The position numbers and the translations under genes were made by a program. A stretch of DNA of 64,000 nt from positions 62,001-126,000 of the forward strand of contig NZ_VFEU01000002.1 in assembly GCF_007858255.1 (NCBI RefSeq), in the 5' to 3' direction. The DNA comes from Pseudomonas rhodesiae (lineage in GTDB: Bacteria > Pseudomonadota > Gammaproteobacteria > Pseudomonadales > Pseudomonadaceae). Below, piece by piece: positions 33,360 through 42,020 of this stretch (position 1 is the first letter of the stretch; each line of letters opens with the position of its first letter). Under the pieces are notes generated by a model, which made no database searches, was not told the DNA's origin, and saw nothing but the letters and a program-made list of their open reading frames with translations.

Positions 33360-34670
33360 TTAGAACGCCATCGCCCACTGCCCCATCAAGCCTTGGTTGC
33401 GACTGTGGCTGCCGAAGGCGGCGGTGTAAGTCAGGCCCACGCTGTGTTCGGCCGACAGTGCCAGATCCAGGCCGGTGCGCAGGGTCAGGTTATCTCGGTC
33501 CAGGGACGTGCCGCCGATGGTGAACTCGCTGTTGAAGTCTTCGCGTTTCTCCTCAACGAACGACTGACGCACGCGACTGCTCACGTCGCCATACAGGTGT
33601 TTCCAACTGGCGCTCAGGTTCGGTTTGAGGGTCATCTGGTTATCCAGCGTGAAGTCCTTGGCCACCCGCAGACCCAAGGTGCTGCTGAGGTTTTGTTGAG
33701 TCTGAGACCCGACATTCAGCGCGCTGTAGCCGCCTTTTTCCTGAAAACCCTGACGGTGATAACGCGCGAAGCCGATACCGGCAAACGGTTCGGCGCGTAG
33801 GTCGCCGGTGTCCAATCGATAGCCCAATTCGGCGAATACATTCTGGCTGACGGCCTTGTATTGGCCGGTGAGATGTTCGCGGTAATCGATGAAATTGAAA
33901 TCGACCTCGCGCTTGTTTTGCCCCGCGTGGCGGCTGTACAGCGCACCCAGGCGCAGTGCAATCGGCCCGTCCTGACGTGCCGCGTAAGCGCCCAGGTGCC
34001 AGCTGTCCACGTCGCCCTTGAAACGACCGGCGCTGAGGTCGCTAGCGGATTTGGCGCCCACCAGGCCGATCCGCCAAGCTTGATCGAGGGACCAGTCGGC
34101 ACCCAGCAACACGCCTTGGCGACGCTGTTTCAAACCGGCGCTGCCGTGTTGTGCGTCGAGATTGCCGCTGCTTCCAAAGGCCTGCAGCCACACGCGGCCT
34201 GCCTCGTCGGTGTCGTTATCCAACTGGCGGATGGCCGAAAGCAGGCTGGCGTTCAAAGGCTCCAAGCTGGCTTGGGTGGCCGTGCCTAGGTTGGCGTTAT
34301 GGCTGCCCGCCAGTTGCTCAAGCCAAACCCCCAGGCGACCGGGTTCGAGGCTGGCGAGATACTGCGCGTAATGTTCCAGATGGTATTTCTCCCGTGGGCC
34401 GAATTCATCCGATGCCAGCAGTTCGTCTACCGCCGCATCCAACACACGGGCCACGCTCAGGCCGTTGCGGCTGAGGGCACGGTCGGCGAAATAAAAGTCT
34501 TCCGGTGCGGGCGTCACCGGCTGATAAGGGTGTTTGGTGCTGCTCATTCTAAGTGGCTGCAGCACTTCATCCTCTGGCGCCATATCGCCGCGAGCCTGTG
34601 CATGTTGAGCCCCGATTGCACCCAATGCCAAGGTGATGGCGAGTGCGAATTGCTTGTGTATGAGCGGCAT
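33360..34670 (-). CDS. Autotransporter-type outer-membrane beta-barrel protein without passenger
   Basis: A 436-residue protein with a signal peptide (ending AQA-R), a short helical region (about 60-160) and a C-terminal autotransporter barrel domain (about 165-436). Barrel strands with alternating aromatics (VWLQAFGSSGN, WRIGLVGAKSA, YRLDTGDLRAEPFAGIGFARY) end in the outer-membrane signature ...QWAMAF with terminal Phe. There is almost no passenger, so it is either a small esterase-less member or a free barrel. The 173-base upstream gap before the ABC permease gene shows nothing else I recognise. Confidence 0.82.
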   Translation of the reverse strand: MPLIHKQFALAITLALGAIGAQHAQARGDMAPEDEVLQPLRMSSTKHPYQPVTPAPEDFYFADRALSRNGLSVARVLDAAVDELLASDEFGPREKYHLEHYAQYLASLEPGRLGVWLEQLAGSHNANLGTATQASLEPLNASLLSAIRQLDNDTDEAGRVWLQAFGSSGNLDAQHGSAGLKQRRQGVLLGADWSLDQAWRIGLVGAKSASDLSAGRFKGDVDSWHLGAYAARQDGPIALRLGALYSRHAGQNKREVDFNFIDYREHLTGQYKAVSQNVFAELGYRLDTGDLRAEPFAGIGFARYHRQGFQEKGGYSALNVGSQTQQNLSSTLGLRVAKDFTLDNQMTLKPNLSASWKHLYGDVSSRVRQSFVEEKREDFNSEFTIGGTSLDRDNLTLRTGLDLALSAEHSVGLTYTAAFGSHSRNQGLMGQWAMAF

Positions 34671-34843
34671 GTAAACCCACCTCGTGATGTATGAGGCGGG
34701 GAATTTAGCGAGGTGTCTGGGGGATAACTGTCAGGCCGGTTGCTGCGGGTTTGCGGGAGATGTCTCTAGTCCGTTGCGATAAAACAATTCGTTAAATCTG
34801 CACAGCATTGAGTGCACGGTGAATCAGGCGCGATCGACACCCT

Positions 34844-35647
34844 TCACCCCCGCCCCGCATAGCCCTTGCCGTAGTGCCGCTCCATGCGTGCCTGGATCAG
34901 TTCCAGGCCCAGGGACATCACCCAGTAGATGATCGCGGCGGTGGTGAGCATCTCGATGTAGCGGTAGCTCGAACGGCCGTAGGACTGCGCCAGGAACATC
35001 ACTTCCCATACGCCCATCACCGAGATCAGTGACGAGTCCTTGAGCATCGAGATGAACTGGTTGGTGGCCGGCGGGATGATGGTGCGCATGGCCTGGGGCA
35101 GGGTGACGTGCCAGAAGATCTCACGGTCGCGCATGCCCAGGGCCAGGGCGGCTTCCCGTTGGCCCTGGGGGACGCCAAGGATGCCGGCGCGGAAAATCTC
35201 GCTCAGGTACGCGCCGTAGTTCAGTGAAAGCGCGATGATCCCGGCGACGATTGCGCCCGGCACCAGCCCCAGTTGCGGCAGGCCCAGGTAGATCAGCAGG
35301 ATTTGAATCAGCAGCGGCGTGCCGCGGAAGAACGACGCATAGAAACTGGCAATGCCAAAGGCCACGGCGCTTTTCGACAGGCGCCCCAGGGCAGTGATAA
35401 AGCCCAGCACCGACGACGCCAGCATCGAGCACAGACACAGGAACAGTGTCAGCGCCGCGCCCTGCAGGAAGCCATTGGGCGCCAGGTGCACGCCGACCAG
35501 GTTGGGCAGCTTGTCGAGGATGATCGAGAACTTCAGGTCAAAGCTCAGGAAGAAGCTGGCGAACAGGGCAAACAATGCCGCCCAGGTCAGGTACAGGCGC
35601 GTGCGAAAACCGAACAGCCCGCGCGCAGGTTTGGGGAGATGACTCAT
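34844..35647 (-). CDS. Amino-acid ABC transporter permease (HisM/GlnP type)
   Basis: A 267-residue permease with five or six membrane helices and the polar amino-acid family motif, including the EAA loop EIFRAGILGVPQGQREAALALGM. The ATG overlaps the stop of the binding-protein gene (ATGA), so the pair is coupled. No ATP-binding subunit is encoded next to it, so it must borrow one. Confidence 0.9.
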   Translation of the reverse strand: MSHLPKPARGLFGFRTRLYLTWAALFALFASFFLSFDLKFSIILDKLPNLVGVHLAPNGFLQGAALTLFLCLCSMLASSVLGFITALGRLSKSAVAFGIASFYASFFRGTPLLIQILLIYLGLPQLGLVPGAIVAGIIALSLNYGAYLSEIFRAGILGVPQGQREAALALGMRDREIFWHVTLPQAMRTIIPPATNQFISMLKDSSLISVMGVWEVMFLAQSYGRSSYRYIEMLTTAAIIYWVMSLGLELIQARMERHYGKGYAGRG

Positions 35648-36465
35648 TGGCTGATGTCGGCACCGATCCATTTTTGCGACAGCTTGCTCAAGGTGCCGTC
35701 CTGTTTCAACTGCGCGAAGACTTCACGCACTTTGCTGTCCCACTGCGGGTCGCCTTTTTCGATGGCTACCGAGTTGGGCTCGGCATACAGGGGCTCGCCA
35801 GCCAGCTTGAAGCGCTTGTCTTGATTCAGGCGCGGCTGGGCAGTGACCAGGTTGGTGAGGATCGCATCCAGGCGTACGCCCGCGCCCAGGCCGAGGTCCT
35901 GAAATGCCACGTTGTCGGTGTCGTACGGTGCGATTTGCACGTCTTCGAACGGGTACTGCAACTGCGTGTCCTCAGCGCCTTCGATCACCAGGTTTTTATT
36001 CAGGTAGCTTTCATAGCTGGAGGCACTGGTCAGGCCGACCTTTTTGCCGCTCAGGTCCTTGGCGCCGTGGATGCGCTCATCCTTGGCGTTGACCACAATC
36101 ACCGCAGGCGAGGCGTAGTACTCAACCGGGAAGTCGAACACCTCGGCGCGCGCTTTGCTTGGGGTCATGGAGCAGATGCAGATGTCATAGCGCCCGCTCC
36201 AGCGGCCGGCGGCGATCACGTCCCAGGACGGCGTTTCCAGGCGCAGCTTCACGCCCAATTTCTGCGCCACGGCCTTGGCCACGTCGACATCGAAGCCGTC
36301 GAGCTGGTTCTGATCGTTGAGAAACGAAAACGGCGGGTAGCTTTCCATCAGCACGCCCACCAGTTCTTTTTTCTGTTCGATCCGATCCAGCGTGGCGCCG
36401 CCAAAGGCTTGGGTTGAAGCGGCCAGCATCGTCAGGCCCAGGGCCAATAGCGGTTTGAGTTTCAA
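35644..36465 (-). CDS. Amino-acid ABC transporter substrate-binding protein
   Basis: A 273-residue family 3 periplasmic binding protein with a signal peptide (MKLKPLLALGLTMLAAS...) and family motifs (VGVLMESYPPFSFLNDQ, LDGFDVDVAKAVAQKLG, WDVIAAGRWSGRYDICICSMT). The start is unusual: a GTG at 36474 is open, but AGGTG there is better read as the ribosome-binding site for TTG 36465, giving a normal signal peptide. It is divergent from a homocysteine methyltransferase gene, so methionine, S-methylmethionine or a similar amino acid is a fair guess for the ligand. Confidence 0.87.
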   Translation of the reverse strand: MKLKPLLALGLTMLAASTQAFGGATLDRIEQKKELVGVLMESYPPFSFLNDQNQLDGFDVDVAKAVAQKLGVKLRLETPSWDVIAAGRWSGRYDICICSMTPSKARAEVFDFPVEYYASPAVIVVNAKDERIHGAKDLSGKKVGLTSASSYESYLNKNLVIEGAEDTQLQYPFEDVQIAPYDTDNVAFQDLGLGAGVRLDAILTNLVTAQPRLNQDKRFKLAGEPLYAEPNSVAIEKGDPQWDSKVREVFAQLKQDGTLSKLSQKWIGADISQ

Positions 36466-36563
36466 AATGAACACCTGATTAAAAAAGAAGTTGTTATTAA
36501 CCGATTGGTACGCATTAAATAGTTATAAGAACGACTCTCATAGTGAGTTATTTTCATAAGCAT

Positions 36564-37478
36564 ATGAGTAAAAGCTATATGGGCGCTAAAAGCACAGTAA
36601 TTCTCGACGGCGGCATGGGCCGTGAACTGCAACGGCGCGGCGCGCCCTTCCGGCAGCCGGAGTGGTCGGCGCTGGCCCTGAGCGAGGCCCCGCAAGCGGT
36701 AGAGGCGGTGCACGCGGCCTACATCGACAGCGGCGCCGACGTGATCACCAGCAACAGCTACGCCGTGGTGCCGTTCCATATCGGCGAAGCGCGCTTTGCC
36801 GCCGAAGGCCAGGCCCTGGCGGCGTTGGCGGGTGAATTGGCGCGCCGCGCAGCGGACGCCTCGGGCAAAGCGGTGCGCGTGGCGGGGTCGTTGCCGCCGT
36901 TATTCGGCTCGTACCGGCCGGATCTGTTCGAGCCGGCGCGAGTGTCCGAATTGCTCACGCCTTTGGTGCAGGGCCTGGCGCCCTATGTCGACCTGTGGCT
37001 GGCGGAAACCCAGAGTTCCATCGCCGAGGCGCGGGCGATCCACGCCGGTCTGCCAAAGGACGGCAAGCCATTCTGGCTGTCGTTTACCTTGAAAGACGAA
37101 GACACCGATGAAGTGCCGCGCCTGCGTTCCGGCGAGCCGGTGGCGGACGCGGCCGAGGCGACGGCGCAATTGGGTGTACAGGTGCTGCTGTTCAACTGCA
37201 GCCAGCCTGAAGTGATTGGCGCGGCGATCGATGCGGCGCGTCAGACCTTCGAACGCCTGGGCGTGCAGATCCAGATCGGCGCCTACGCCAATGCCTTCCC
37301 GCCGCAACCCAAGGAAGCCACGGCCAACGACGGCCTGGACCCGCTGCGCGAAGACCTCGACCCGCCGGGCTACCTGCAATGGGCTGCCGACTGGCAGGCC
37401 CGTGGCGCCAGTCACCTGGGCGGCTGCTGCGGGATCGGGCCGGAGCATATTGCGGTGCTGGCGCAGAAGCTGAACTGA
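36564..37478 (+). CDS. Homocysteine S-methyltransferase (MmuM-like)
   Basis: A 304-residue zinc-dependent S-methyltransferase that forms methionine from homocysteine using a donor such as S-methylmethionine. It shows ILDGGMGRELQRRG at the N-terminus and zinc ligands Cys in LFNCSQPE and CysCys in GGCCGIGPEHI. Starts at 36543 (GTG), 36564 and 36579 are open with weak ribosome-binding sites; I chose the middle one. It is divergent from an amino-acid binding-protein gene. Confidence 0.87.
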   Translation: MSKSYMGAKSTVILDGGMGRELQRRGAPFRQPEWSALALSEAPQAVEAVHAAYIDSGADVITSNSYAVVPFHIGEARFAAEGQALAALAGELARRAADASGKAVRVAGSLPPLFGSYRPDLFEPARVSELLTPLVQGLAPYVDLWLAETQSSIAEARAIHAGLPKDGKPFWLSFTLKDEDTDEVPRLRSGEPVADAAEATAQLGVQVLLFNCSQPEVIGAAIDAARQTFERLGVQIQIGAYANAFPPQPKEATANDGLDPLREDLDPPGYLQWAADWQARGASHLGGCCGIGPEHIAVLAQKLN

Positions 37479-37481
37479 CGT

Positions 37482-38159
37482 TTAAAGCGCCTGGCGGAAC
37501 TCCGCCAGGCTCTTGAGCTGCCCCGAAGCGGTCTGATTGGCCTCCGATAACCATTGCTCAAAAGCCGCGCCCACCACCGGCCATTCCCCGTCCAAAATCG
37601 AATACCACGCCGTGTCCCGGTTCTGCCCCTTGACCACCATGTGCTGGCGGAACACCCCTTCAAAACTGAACCCCAACCGTTCGGCCGCGTACTTGGAGCG
37701 GGCGTTGCCGTTGTTGCATTTCCACTCCAGGCGGCGATAGCCCTGCTCGAAGGCGTACTTGGCCAGCAAGTACACCGCTTCGGTGCTTTTCGGCGAACGC
37801 TGCATCGGTGCGCCAAAGGTGACGTGGCCGATTTCGATGCGGCCCTGGGCCGGCACGATCGACATCAGGCTGAGGATGCCTTGCACCTCGCCGCTGGCGC
37901 GGTCGATCACGCTGAAGAAATACGGGTCGCCGTTGGCCGCGTGGTTGTTCAGCCAGGCATCGAACGCGGTGCGCTCGGTAAACGGGCCATAGGGCAAGTA
38001 ATCCCACAGTTTGGGGTCGGCGCCGGGGCCTTCGAGGGCTTGCCACAGTTGCTCGGCGTGGCGTGCGGGGTCGAGTTTTTCCAGGCGGATAAAGCGCCCT
38101 TCGAGCAGTTGAGCGGAGGGGGCCGGGGCACCTTTCCAGTCGGCGAGGGAAGTGGGCAT
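37482..38159 (-). CDS. GNAT acetyltransferase, RimJ/RimL-like
   Basis: A 225-residue GNAT protein with the acetyltransferase_3 layout: LEGRFIRLEKLDP, IEIGHVTFGAPMQRSPKSTEAVYLLAKYAF and CNNGNARSKYAAERLGFSFEG. The substrate is unknown; this subgroup modifies small molecules or protein N-termini. AGGAGCG 6-7 bases upstream fixes ATG 38159. It ends 4 bases beyond the convergent methyltransferase and lies 10 bases downstream of another GNAT gene, in a probable three-gene operon. Confidence 0.87.
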   Translation of the reverse strand: MPTSLADWKGAPAPSAQLLEGRFIRLEKLDPARHAEQLWQALEGPGADPKLWDYLPYGPFTERTAFDAWLNNHAANGDPYFFSVIDRASGEVQGILSLMSIVPAQGRIEIGHVTFGAPMQRSPKSTEAVYLLAKYAFEQGYRRLEWKCNNGNARSKYAAERLGFSFEGVFRQHMVVKGQNRDTAWYSILDGEWPVVGAAFEQWLSEANQTASGQLKSLAEFRQAL

Positions 38160-38169
38160 GCTGCGCTCC

Positions 38170-38616
38170 TTAAAGACCTTGGCGAAATTGAATGAAACCC
38201 GGACGTTCGGCGATGCGTTCATACAGTTGGATCGCGGTGGCATTGGTTTCGTGGGTCAGCCAGTGCACCTTGCAGCAACCGTCGGCTTTGGCGGTGGCGT
38301 AGACGAATTCGATCAGTTTGCGACCCACGCCGGTGCCGCGTTGGGCGGGGTCCACCAACAGATCCTGCAGGTAGCAGGAATTCTCGATGCTCCAGTTGGA
38401 GCGATGGTAGATGAAGTTGACCATGCCCACCGCCTTGCCGTCCTGCCAGGCCAGCGCCGAATGGGTCGGTTCTCTGGGGTCGATCAGGCGCTGCCAGGTG
38501 CTTTGGGTGACGGCGTCCGGCAGTTCGGTGTTGTAGAACTTCAAGTACGCCTGCCACAGCGGCAGCCAGGCGGCTTGGTCGGCGGCGGTGACTGGGCGGA
38601 TGTCGATCTGGCTCAT
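38170..38616 (-). CDS. GNAT acetyltransferase
   Basis: A 148-residue GNAT protein with IRPVTAADQAAW at the N-terminus and the acetyl-CoA loop QRGTGVGRKLIEFVY near residue 90. LTHETNATAIQLYERIAERPGFIQF is typical of small GNATs acting on amines or amino acids. Its start overlaps the stop of the PaiB-like gene (ATGA). Confidence 0.88.
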   Translation of the reverse strand: MSQIDIRPVTAADQAAWLPLWQAYLKFYNTELPDAVTQSTWQRLIDPREPTHSALAWQDGKAVGMVNFIYHRSNWSIENSCYLQDLLVDPAQRGTGVGRKLIEFVYATAKADGCCKVHWLTHETNATAIQLYERIAERPGFIQFRQGL

Positions 38617-39251
38617 TCAGCAACTCCTTGGGGAATAAAGCGGGCGAGGGTCTGGTCGCGTACGTCGTCGCTGGCCGCCAGGCCGTTACGCACGCCGTTG
38701 ATGTCGGCCTGGCTGCGGTTCTGGCTCAGCTTGCGTTTGCCGATCACGCGCTCGATGGGCAGGGCGAAGCCAACGATGGCCTTGAGCATGCCGTCAATGT
38801 AATCGGCCGGCGCATCGCTGACGGCCCACGGCTGCGGGCGGCCGCCTTCGTGGCGATCGGTCAAAGCGCTGACCACGGCCAGCAAGCGCTCGGCATCGGT
38901 GAACACCTCGGCCTTGCCGTAGGCGTGCACCGCCAGGTAATTCCAAGTGGGCACGACTTTGCCGTGTTCGGCCTTGGCCGGGTAGAACGCGGGGCTGACG
39001 TAGGCGTCGGCGCCAGCAAAGATCACCAAGGCTTCAGCGCCGTTTTGCAAGTCGCGCCACTGTGGATTGGCCTTGGCCATATGCCCGTACAACGTGCCAT
39101 TGGCGCCCTCATCGGGGTTGAGCAACAGCGGCAGGTGGCTGGCTTGCAAGCCGTGTTCGCCGACGCTGACCAACTGCGCCAGACGGGTGTGCTGGATCAA
39201 TTGCTGGATTTCTGGCAAGTCGTCGAGGGCAAAGGCGCGCGGTGTGTACAT
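38613..39251 (-). CDS. PaiB-like FMN-binding protein
   Basis: A 212-residue protein of the PaiB/FMN-binding split-barrel family: MYTPRAFALDDLPEIQQLI, VSVGEHGLQASHLPLLL, GHMAKANPQW, PTWNYLAVHAYG and QNRSQADINGV. Family members are annotated as transcriptional regulators but have little direct proof. It leads an operon with two GNAT genes, like the paiA (acetyltransferase)-paiB pairing in Bacillus. It is divergent from a MocR regulator 87 bases away, which probably controls it. Confidence 0.87.
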   Translation of the reverse strand: MYTPRAFALDDLPEIQQLIQHTRLAQLVSVGEHGLQASHLPLLLNPDEGANGTLYGHMAKANPQWRDLQNGAEALVIFAGADAYVSPAFYPAKAEHGKVVPTWNYLAVHAYGKAEVFTDAERLLAVVSALTDRHEGGRPQPWAVSDAPADYIDGMLKAIVGFALPIERVIGKRKLSQNRSQADINGVRNGLAASDDVRDQTLARFIPQGVAE

Positions 39252-39338
39252 GATTATTTTCCTTGGCGAATGGCTGCATCCTAGGCAGGCTAATGGTCTG
39301 TTGTAAGAGCCATCTGTGGCCAATTTCATAGGTCCAAT

Positions 39339-40874
39339 ATGTCGCCCATCGCACCGCCTTTGTCATTCAACCCCGCCGGTATCGAGCTGGACCGCCGCCA
39401 GGGCCTGACCCGCCAGCTCTACGACGCCCTGCGCCAGCGTGTATTGGATGGGCGCTTGGTTGGCGGCACGCGCTTGCCCGCCAGCCGTGATCTGGCGGCG
39501 GCCTTGGCGATTTCCCGTAACAGCGTGGTGCGCGCCTACGATCAGCTGTATGCCGAAGGCTTTATCGAAGGGCGGGTGGGAGACGGCACCTATGTTGCCC
39601 AATTGCCGACCGCTGAAAAACTATCCACAAAACTGTCCACAGGGTTATCACCAGGCTTATCCCCAGCCTTATCCACAAATTGGCTGGATTTACCGGTTAA
39701 TTCGCTCCCGAAAGTTATCCACAAGGCTGGATTGGGCCGCTTGGAAAACAACCATTTGCCGCCGCCGCCGGCTGGCCCGCCGAAGGCGTTTCGTGTCGGC
39801 GTGCCGGCCTTCGATCTGTTCCCGTTTGAGGTCTGGGCCAAGCTCAACGGGGCTTTCTGGCGCAAGCCGAACCTGGAGCAGCTGTGCTACGGCGACCCTG
39901 CCGGAGACGGTCGCCTGCGTGGCTTGATCGCGGCGTACCTGCGCAGTTCGCGGGGCATGCAGTGCTGCGCTGAGCAAATAGTGATCACCAGTGGCGCGCA
40001 GCAGGCGATCAGCCTTTGTGCACAGCTGCTGGTGGAGCCCGGTGACGGCGTGGCGGTGGAAAATCCGGGCTATCGCGCCGCGGGCCATGCCTTCGCCCTG
40101 GCCGGTGCGCACCTGCATGGTGTGCCGGTGGATGCCGACGGCATCGAGTGTGAGGTGCTCGATACCTTGGCTGACTGCCGCGTGGCCTATGTCACGCCGT
40201 CCCATCAGTACCCGCTCGGGGTGGTAATGAGCCTGGCGCGGCGCCTGGAACTGCTGGCCTGGGCCGAGCGCACGGGCGGCTGGATTATCGAGGACGACTA
40301 CGATGGCGAATACCGCTACAGCGGTGCACCGCTGTCGCCCCTGGCTGCGCTGGATCGTAGCGGCCGGGTGCTGTACGTCGGCACGTTCGGCAAAGTCGCA
40401 TTTCCGGCTTTGCGCCTGGGCTACCTGGTGTTACCGCCGGGGCTGGTGGATGCGTTCTCGCGGCGCCGCGCCGTGGACATGCGCCACTCGGAAGTCAGTA
40501 CCCAGGCAGTCATGGCCGAATTCATGGCGGCGGGGCACTTTCAACGGCATATCCGCCGCATGCGCCGCGCCGCGCTGAGTCGGCGCAACACCTTGCTGGC
40601 AGGCTGGCCGGCGGCGCTGCCGGGGGTAGGCGAGTTGCCCACCGTGGCAGCGGGCCTGCACCTGACCGTGCGGGTGGACAGCCTCGCCCGGGAGCAACAA
40701 TTGTTGGCACAGGCCCGCGCGGTGGATGTCGAGGTCAATGGCCTGAGCAGCTATTGGCTGCCGCACTCGGCCATTGCGCCGGATCAGCGCGCCGGCCTGG
40801 TGCTGGGGTTCGCCGCCGTGCCCGAGGCGGCCATCGCCCAGGCCTTGATGCGACTGCGTAAAGCCTGGTTATGA
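39339..40874 (+). CDS. MocR/PdxR-type regulator (GntR helix-turn-helix plus aminotransferase domain)
   Basis: A 511-residue regulator with an N-terminal winged helix (LTRQLYDALRQRVLDGRL...ISRNSVVRAYDQLYAEGFIEG, about 20-90), a linker (95-150) and a fold-type I aminotransferase domain that binds pyridoxal phosphate. The PLP motif is TFGKVAFPALRLGY, where most relatives have TFSK; the Lys is kept. EDDYDGEYRY is present. The linker repeats LSTx/LSPx five times, using rare TTA/CTA Leu codons (see the repeat entry). It probably controls the divergent paiB-GNAT operon. Confidence 0.9.
   Translation: MSPIAPPLSFNPAGIELDRRQGLTRQLYDALRQRVLDGRLVGGTRLPASRDLAAALAISRNSVVRAYDQLYAEGFIEGRVGDGTYVAQLPTAEKLSTKLSTGLSPGLSPALSTNWLDLPVNSLPKVIHKAGLGRLENNHLPPPPAGPPKAFRVGVPAFDLFPFEVWAKLNGAFWRKPNLEQLCYGDPAGDGRLRGLIAAYLRSSRGMQCCAEQIVITSGAQQAISLCAQLLVEPGDGVAVENPGYRAAGHAFALAGAHLHGVPVDADGIECEVLDTLADCRVAYVTPSHQYPLGVVMSLARRLELLAWAERTGGWIIEDDYDGEYRYSGAPLSPLAALDRSGRVLYVGTFGKVAFPALRLGYLVLPPGLVDAFSRRRAVDMRHSEVSTQAVMAEFMAAGHFQRHIRRMRRAALSRRNTLLAGWPAALPGVGELPTVAAGLHLTVRVDSLAREQQLLAQARAVDVEVNGLSSYWLPHSAIAPDQRAGLVLGFAAVPEAAIAQALMRLRKAWL
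39621..39723. repeat. Array of DnaA-box-like nonamers in a coding linker
   Basis: Five nonamers start exactly every 12 bases: CTATCCACA (39621), CTGTCCACA (39633), TTATCACCA (39645), TTATCCCCA (39657), TTATCCACA (39669). A sixth perfect TTATCCACA is at 39715. TTATCCACA is the consensus DnaA box. The first five encode LSTx/LSPx repeats with rare Leu codons; the sixth is read in another frame (GTT ATC CAC), so the match is at DNA level. Confidence 0.7.
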
Positions 40875-40928
40875 CTGTGGCGAACTTCAGTAAAGGACAG
40901 TTCGCACATTGCCCAGGTGGCGGCCGGC

Positions 40929-42020
40929 TCAGGTGCCGGACTTGATCTTGGTCCAGGCCCGCGTCCTGGCGCGCTCGGCCTTGTTGTCGAGGGGTTTTAA
41001 GGTGTACAGCGTGGCCATCGCCGCCTCAGTGGGATAAAGGTTGGGGTTGTTGCGGATCGCCGGGTCGACCTGCTCGGTGGCGTCCTTGTTCGGGTTGGGG
41101 TAACCGACGAAATCGCTGATTGGCGCGATCACTTGGGGTTGCAGCAGGTAGTTGATAAAGGTGTAGGCGTCCTGCGGGTTTTTCGCGCCTTTGGGAATGG
41201 CCAGCATGTCGAACCAGATCGGTGCGCCTTCCTTGGGCAGGCGCATGTCCACGGTCACGCCGTTATTGGCTTCCTTGGCGCGGTTGGCGGCCTGGGAAAA
41301 GCTACCGGAGTAACCCACGGCCACGCAGATATCGCCATTGGCGATGTCGGCCATGTATTTGGAGGAATGGAAGTAGGTGATGTAGGGGCGGATTTTCAGC
41401 AGCAGCGCTTCGGCCTTTTCATAGTCCTTGGGGTTCTGGCTGTTGGGGTCCAGGCCCAGGTGTTGCAGGGCCAGGGGCAGGATTTCCGAAGGCGAGTCGA
41501 GCAGGGCGACGCCGCACTGCTTGAGCTTGCTGATGTTTTCCGGCTTGAAGATCAAGTCCCAGCTGTCCACCGGCGCATCGTCGCCCAACGCCGCCTTGAC
41601 CTTGGCCGGGTTGAAGCCGATCAGGATGGTGCCGTACATGTAGGGCACGGCGAATTTGTTGCCGGGGTCGTTGGCCTCGATCAGCTTCATCAGCTTGGGG
41701 TCCAGGTGGTTCCAGTTGGGTAACTGGCTGCGGTCCAGAGGCTGGAACACGCCGGCTTCGATCTGTTTGGCCAGAAATACGTTGGACGGTACCACCACGT
41801 CATAGCCGGAGTTGCCGGTCAGCAGCTTGGCTTCCAGGGCTTCGTTGGTATCGAAGATGTCGTAGATCAGCTTGATCGCCGGGTTGGCAGCCTTGAAGTC
41901 ATCCAGCGCCTTGGGCGTGATGTAGTCGAACCAGTTGTAGACCCGCAGGGTTTTTTCTTCGGCGTGCACGGCGCTGCTCGCCACGGCGGCGCAGAGCAAC
42001 AGAGACTTGAATATGTTCAT
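40929..42020 (-). CDS. Polyamine ABC transporter substrate-binding protein (PotF/SpuD-like)
   Basis: A 363-residue periplasmic protein with a signal peptide (ending VHA-E) and the family start [16 protein letters not shown]. The polyamine-site regions [14 protein letters not shown] and [14 protein letters not shown] are recognisable. It would bind putrescine, spermidine or acetylated forms. The ATG overlaps the stop of the upstream deacetylase gene (ATGA). No permease or ATPase is present here. Confidence 0.9.
   Translation of the reverse strand: MNIFKSLLLCAAVASSAVHAEEKTLRVYNWFDYITPKALDDFKAANPAIKLIYDIFDTNEALEAKLLTGNSGYDVVVPSNVFLAKQIEAGVFQPLDRSQLPNWNHLDPKLMKLIEANDPGNKFAVPYMYGTILIGFNPAKVKAALGDDAPVDSWDLIFKPENISKLKQCGVALLDSPSEILPLALQHLGLDPNSQNPKDYEKAEALLLKIRPYITYFHSSKYMADIANGDICVAVGYSGSFSQAANRAKEANNGVTVDMRLPKEGAPIWFDMLAIPKGAKNPQDAYTFINYLLQPQVIAPISDFVGYPNPNKDATEQVDPAIRNNPNLYPTEAAMATLYTLKPLDNKAERARTRAWTKIKSGT

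Noticed and set aside
39621-39723. The DnaA-box array as the chromosome origin
   Set aside because: There is no dnaA, dnaN, rpmH or gyrB nearby and the boxes lie inside a coding region, so an oriC call is not supported; it is reported only as a possible DnaA-binding cluster.
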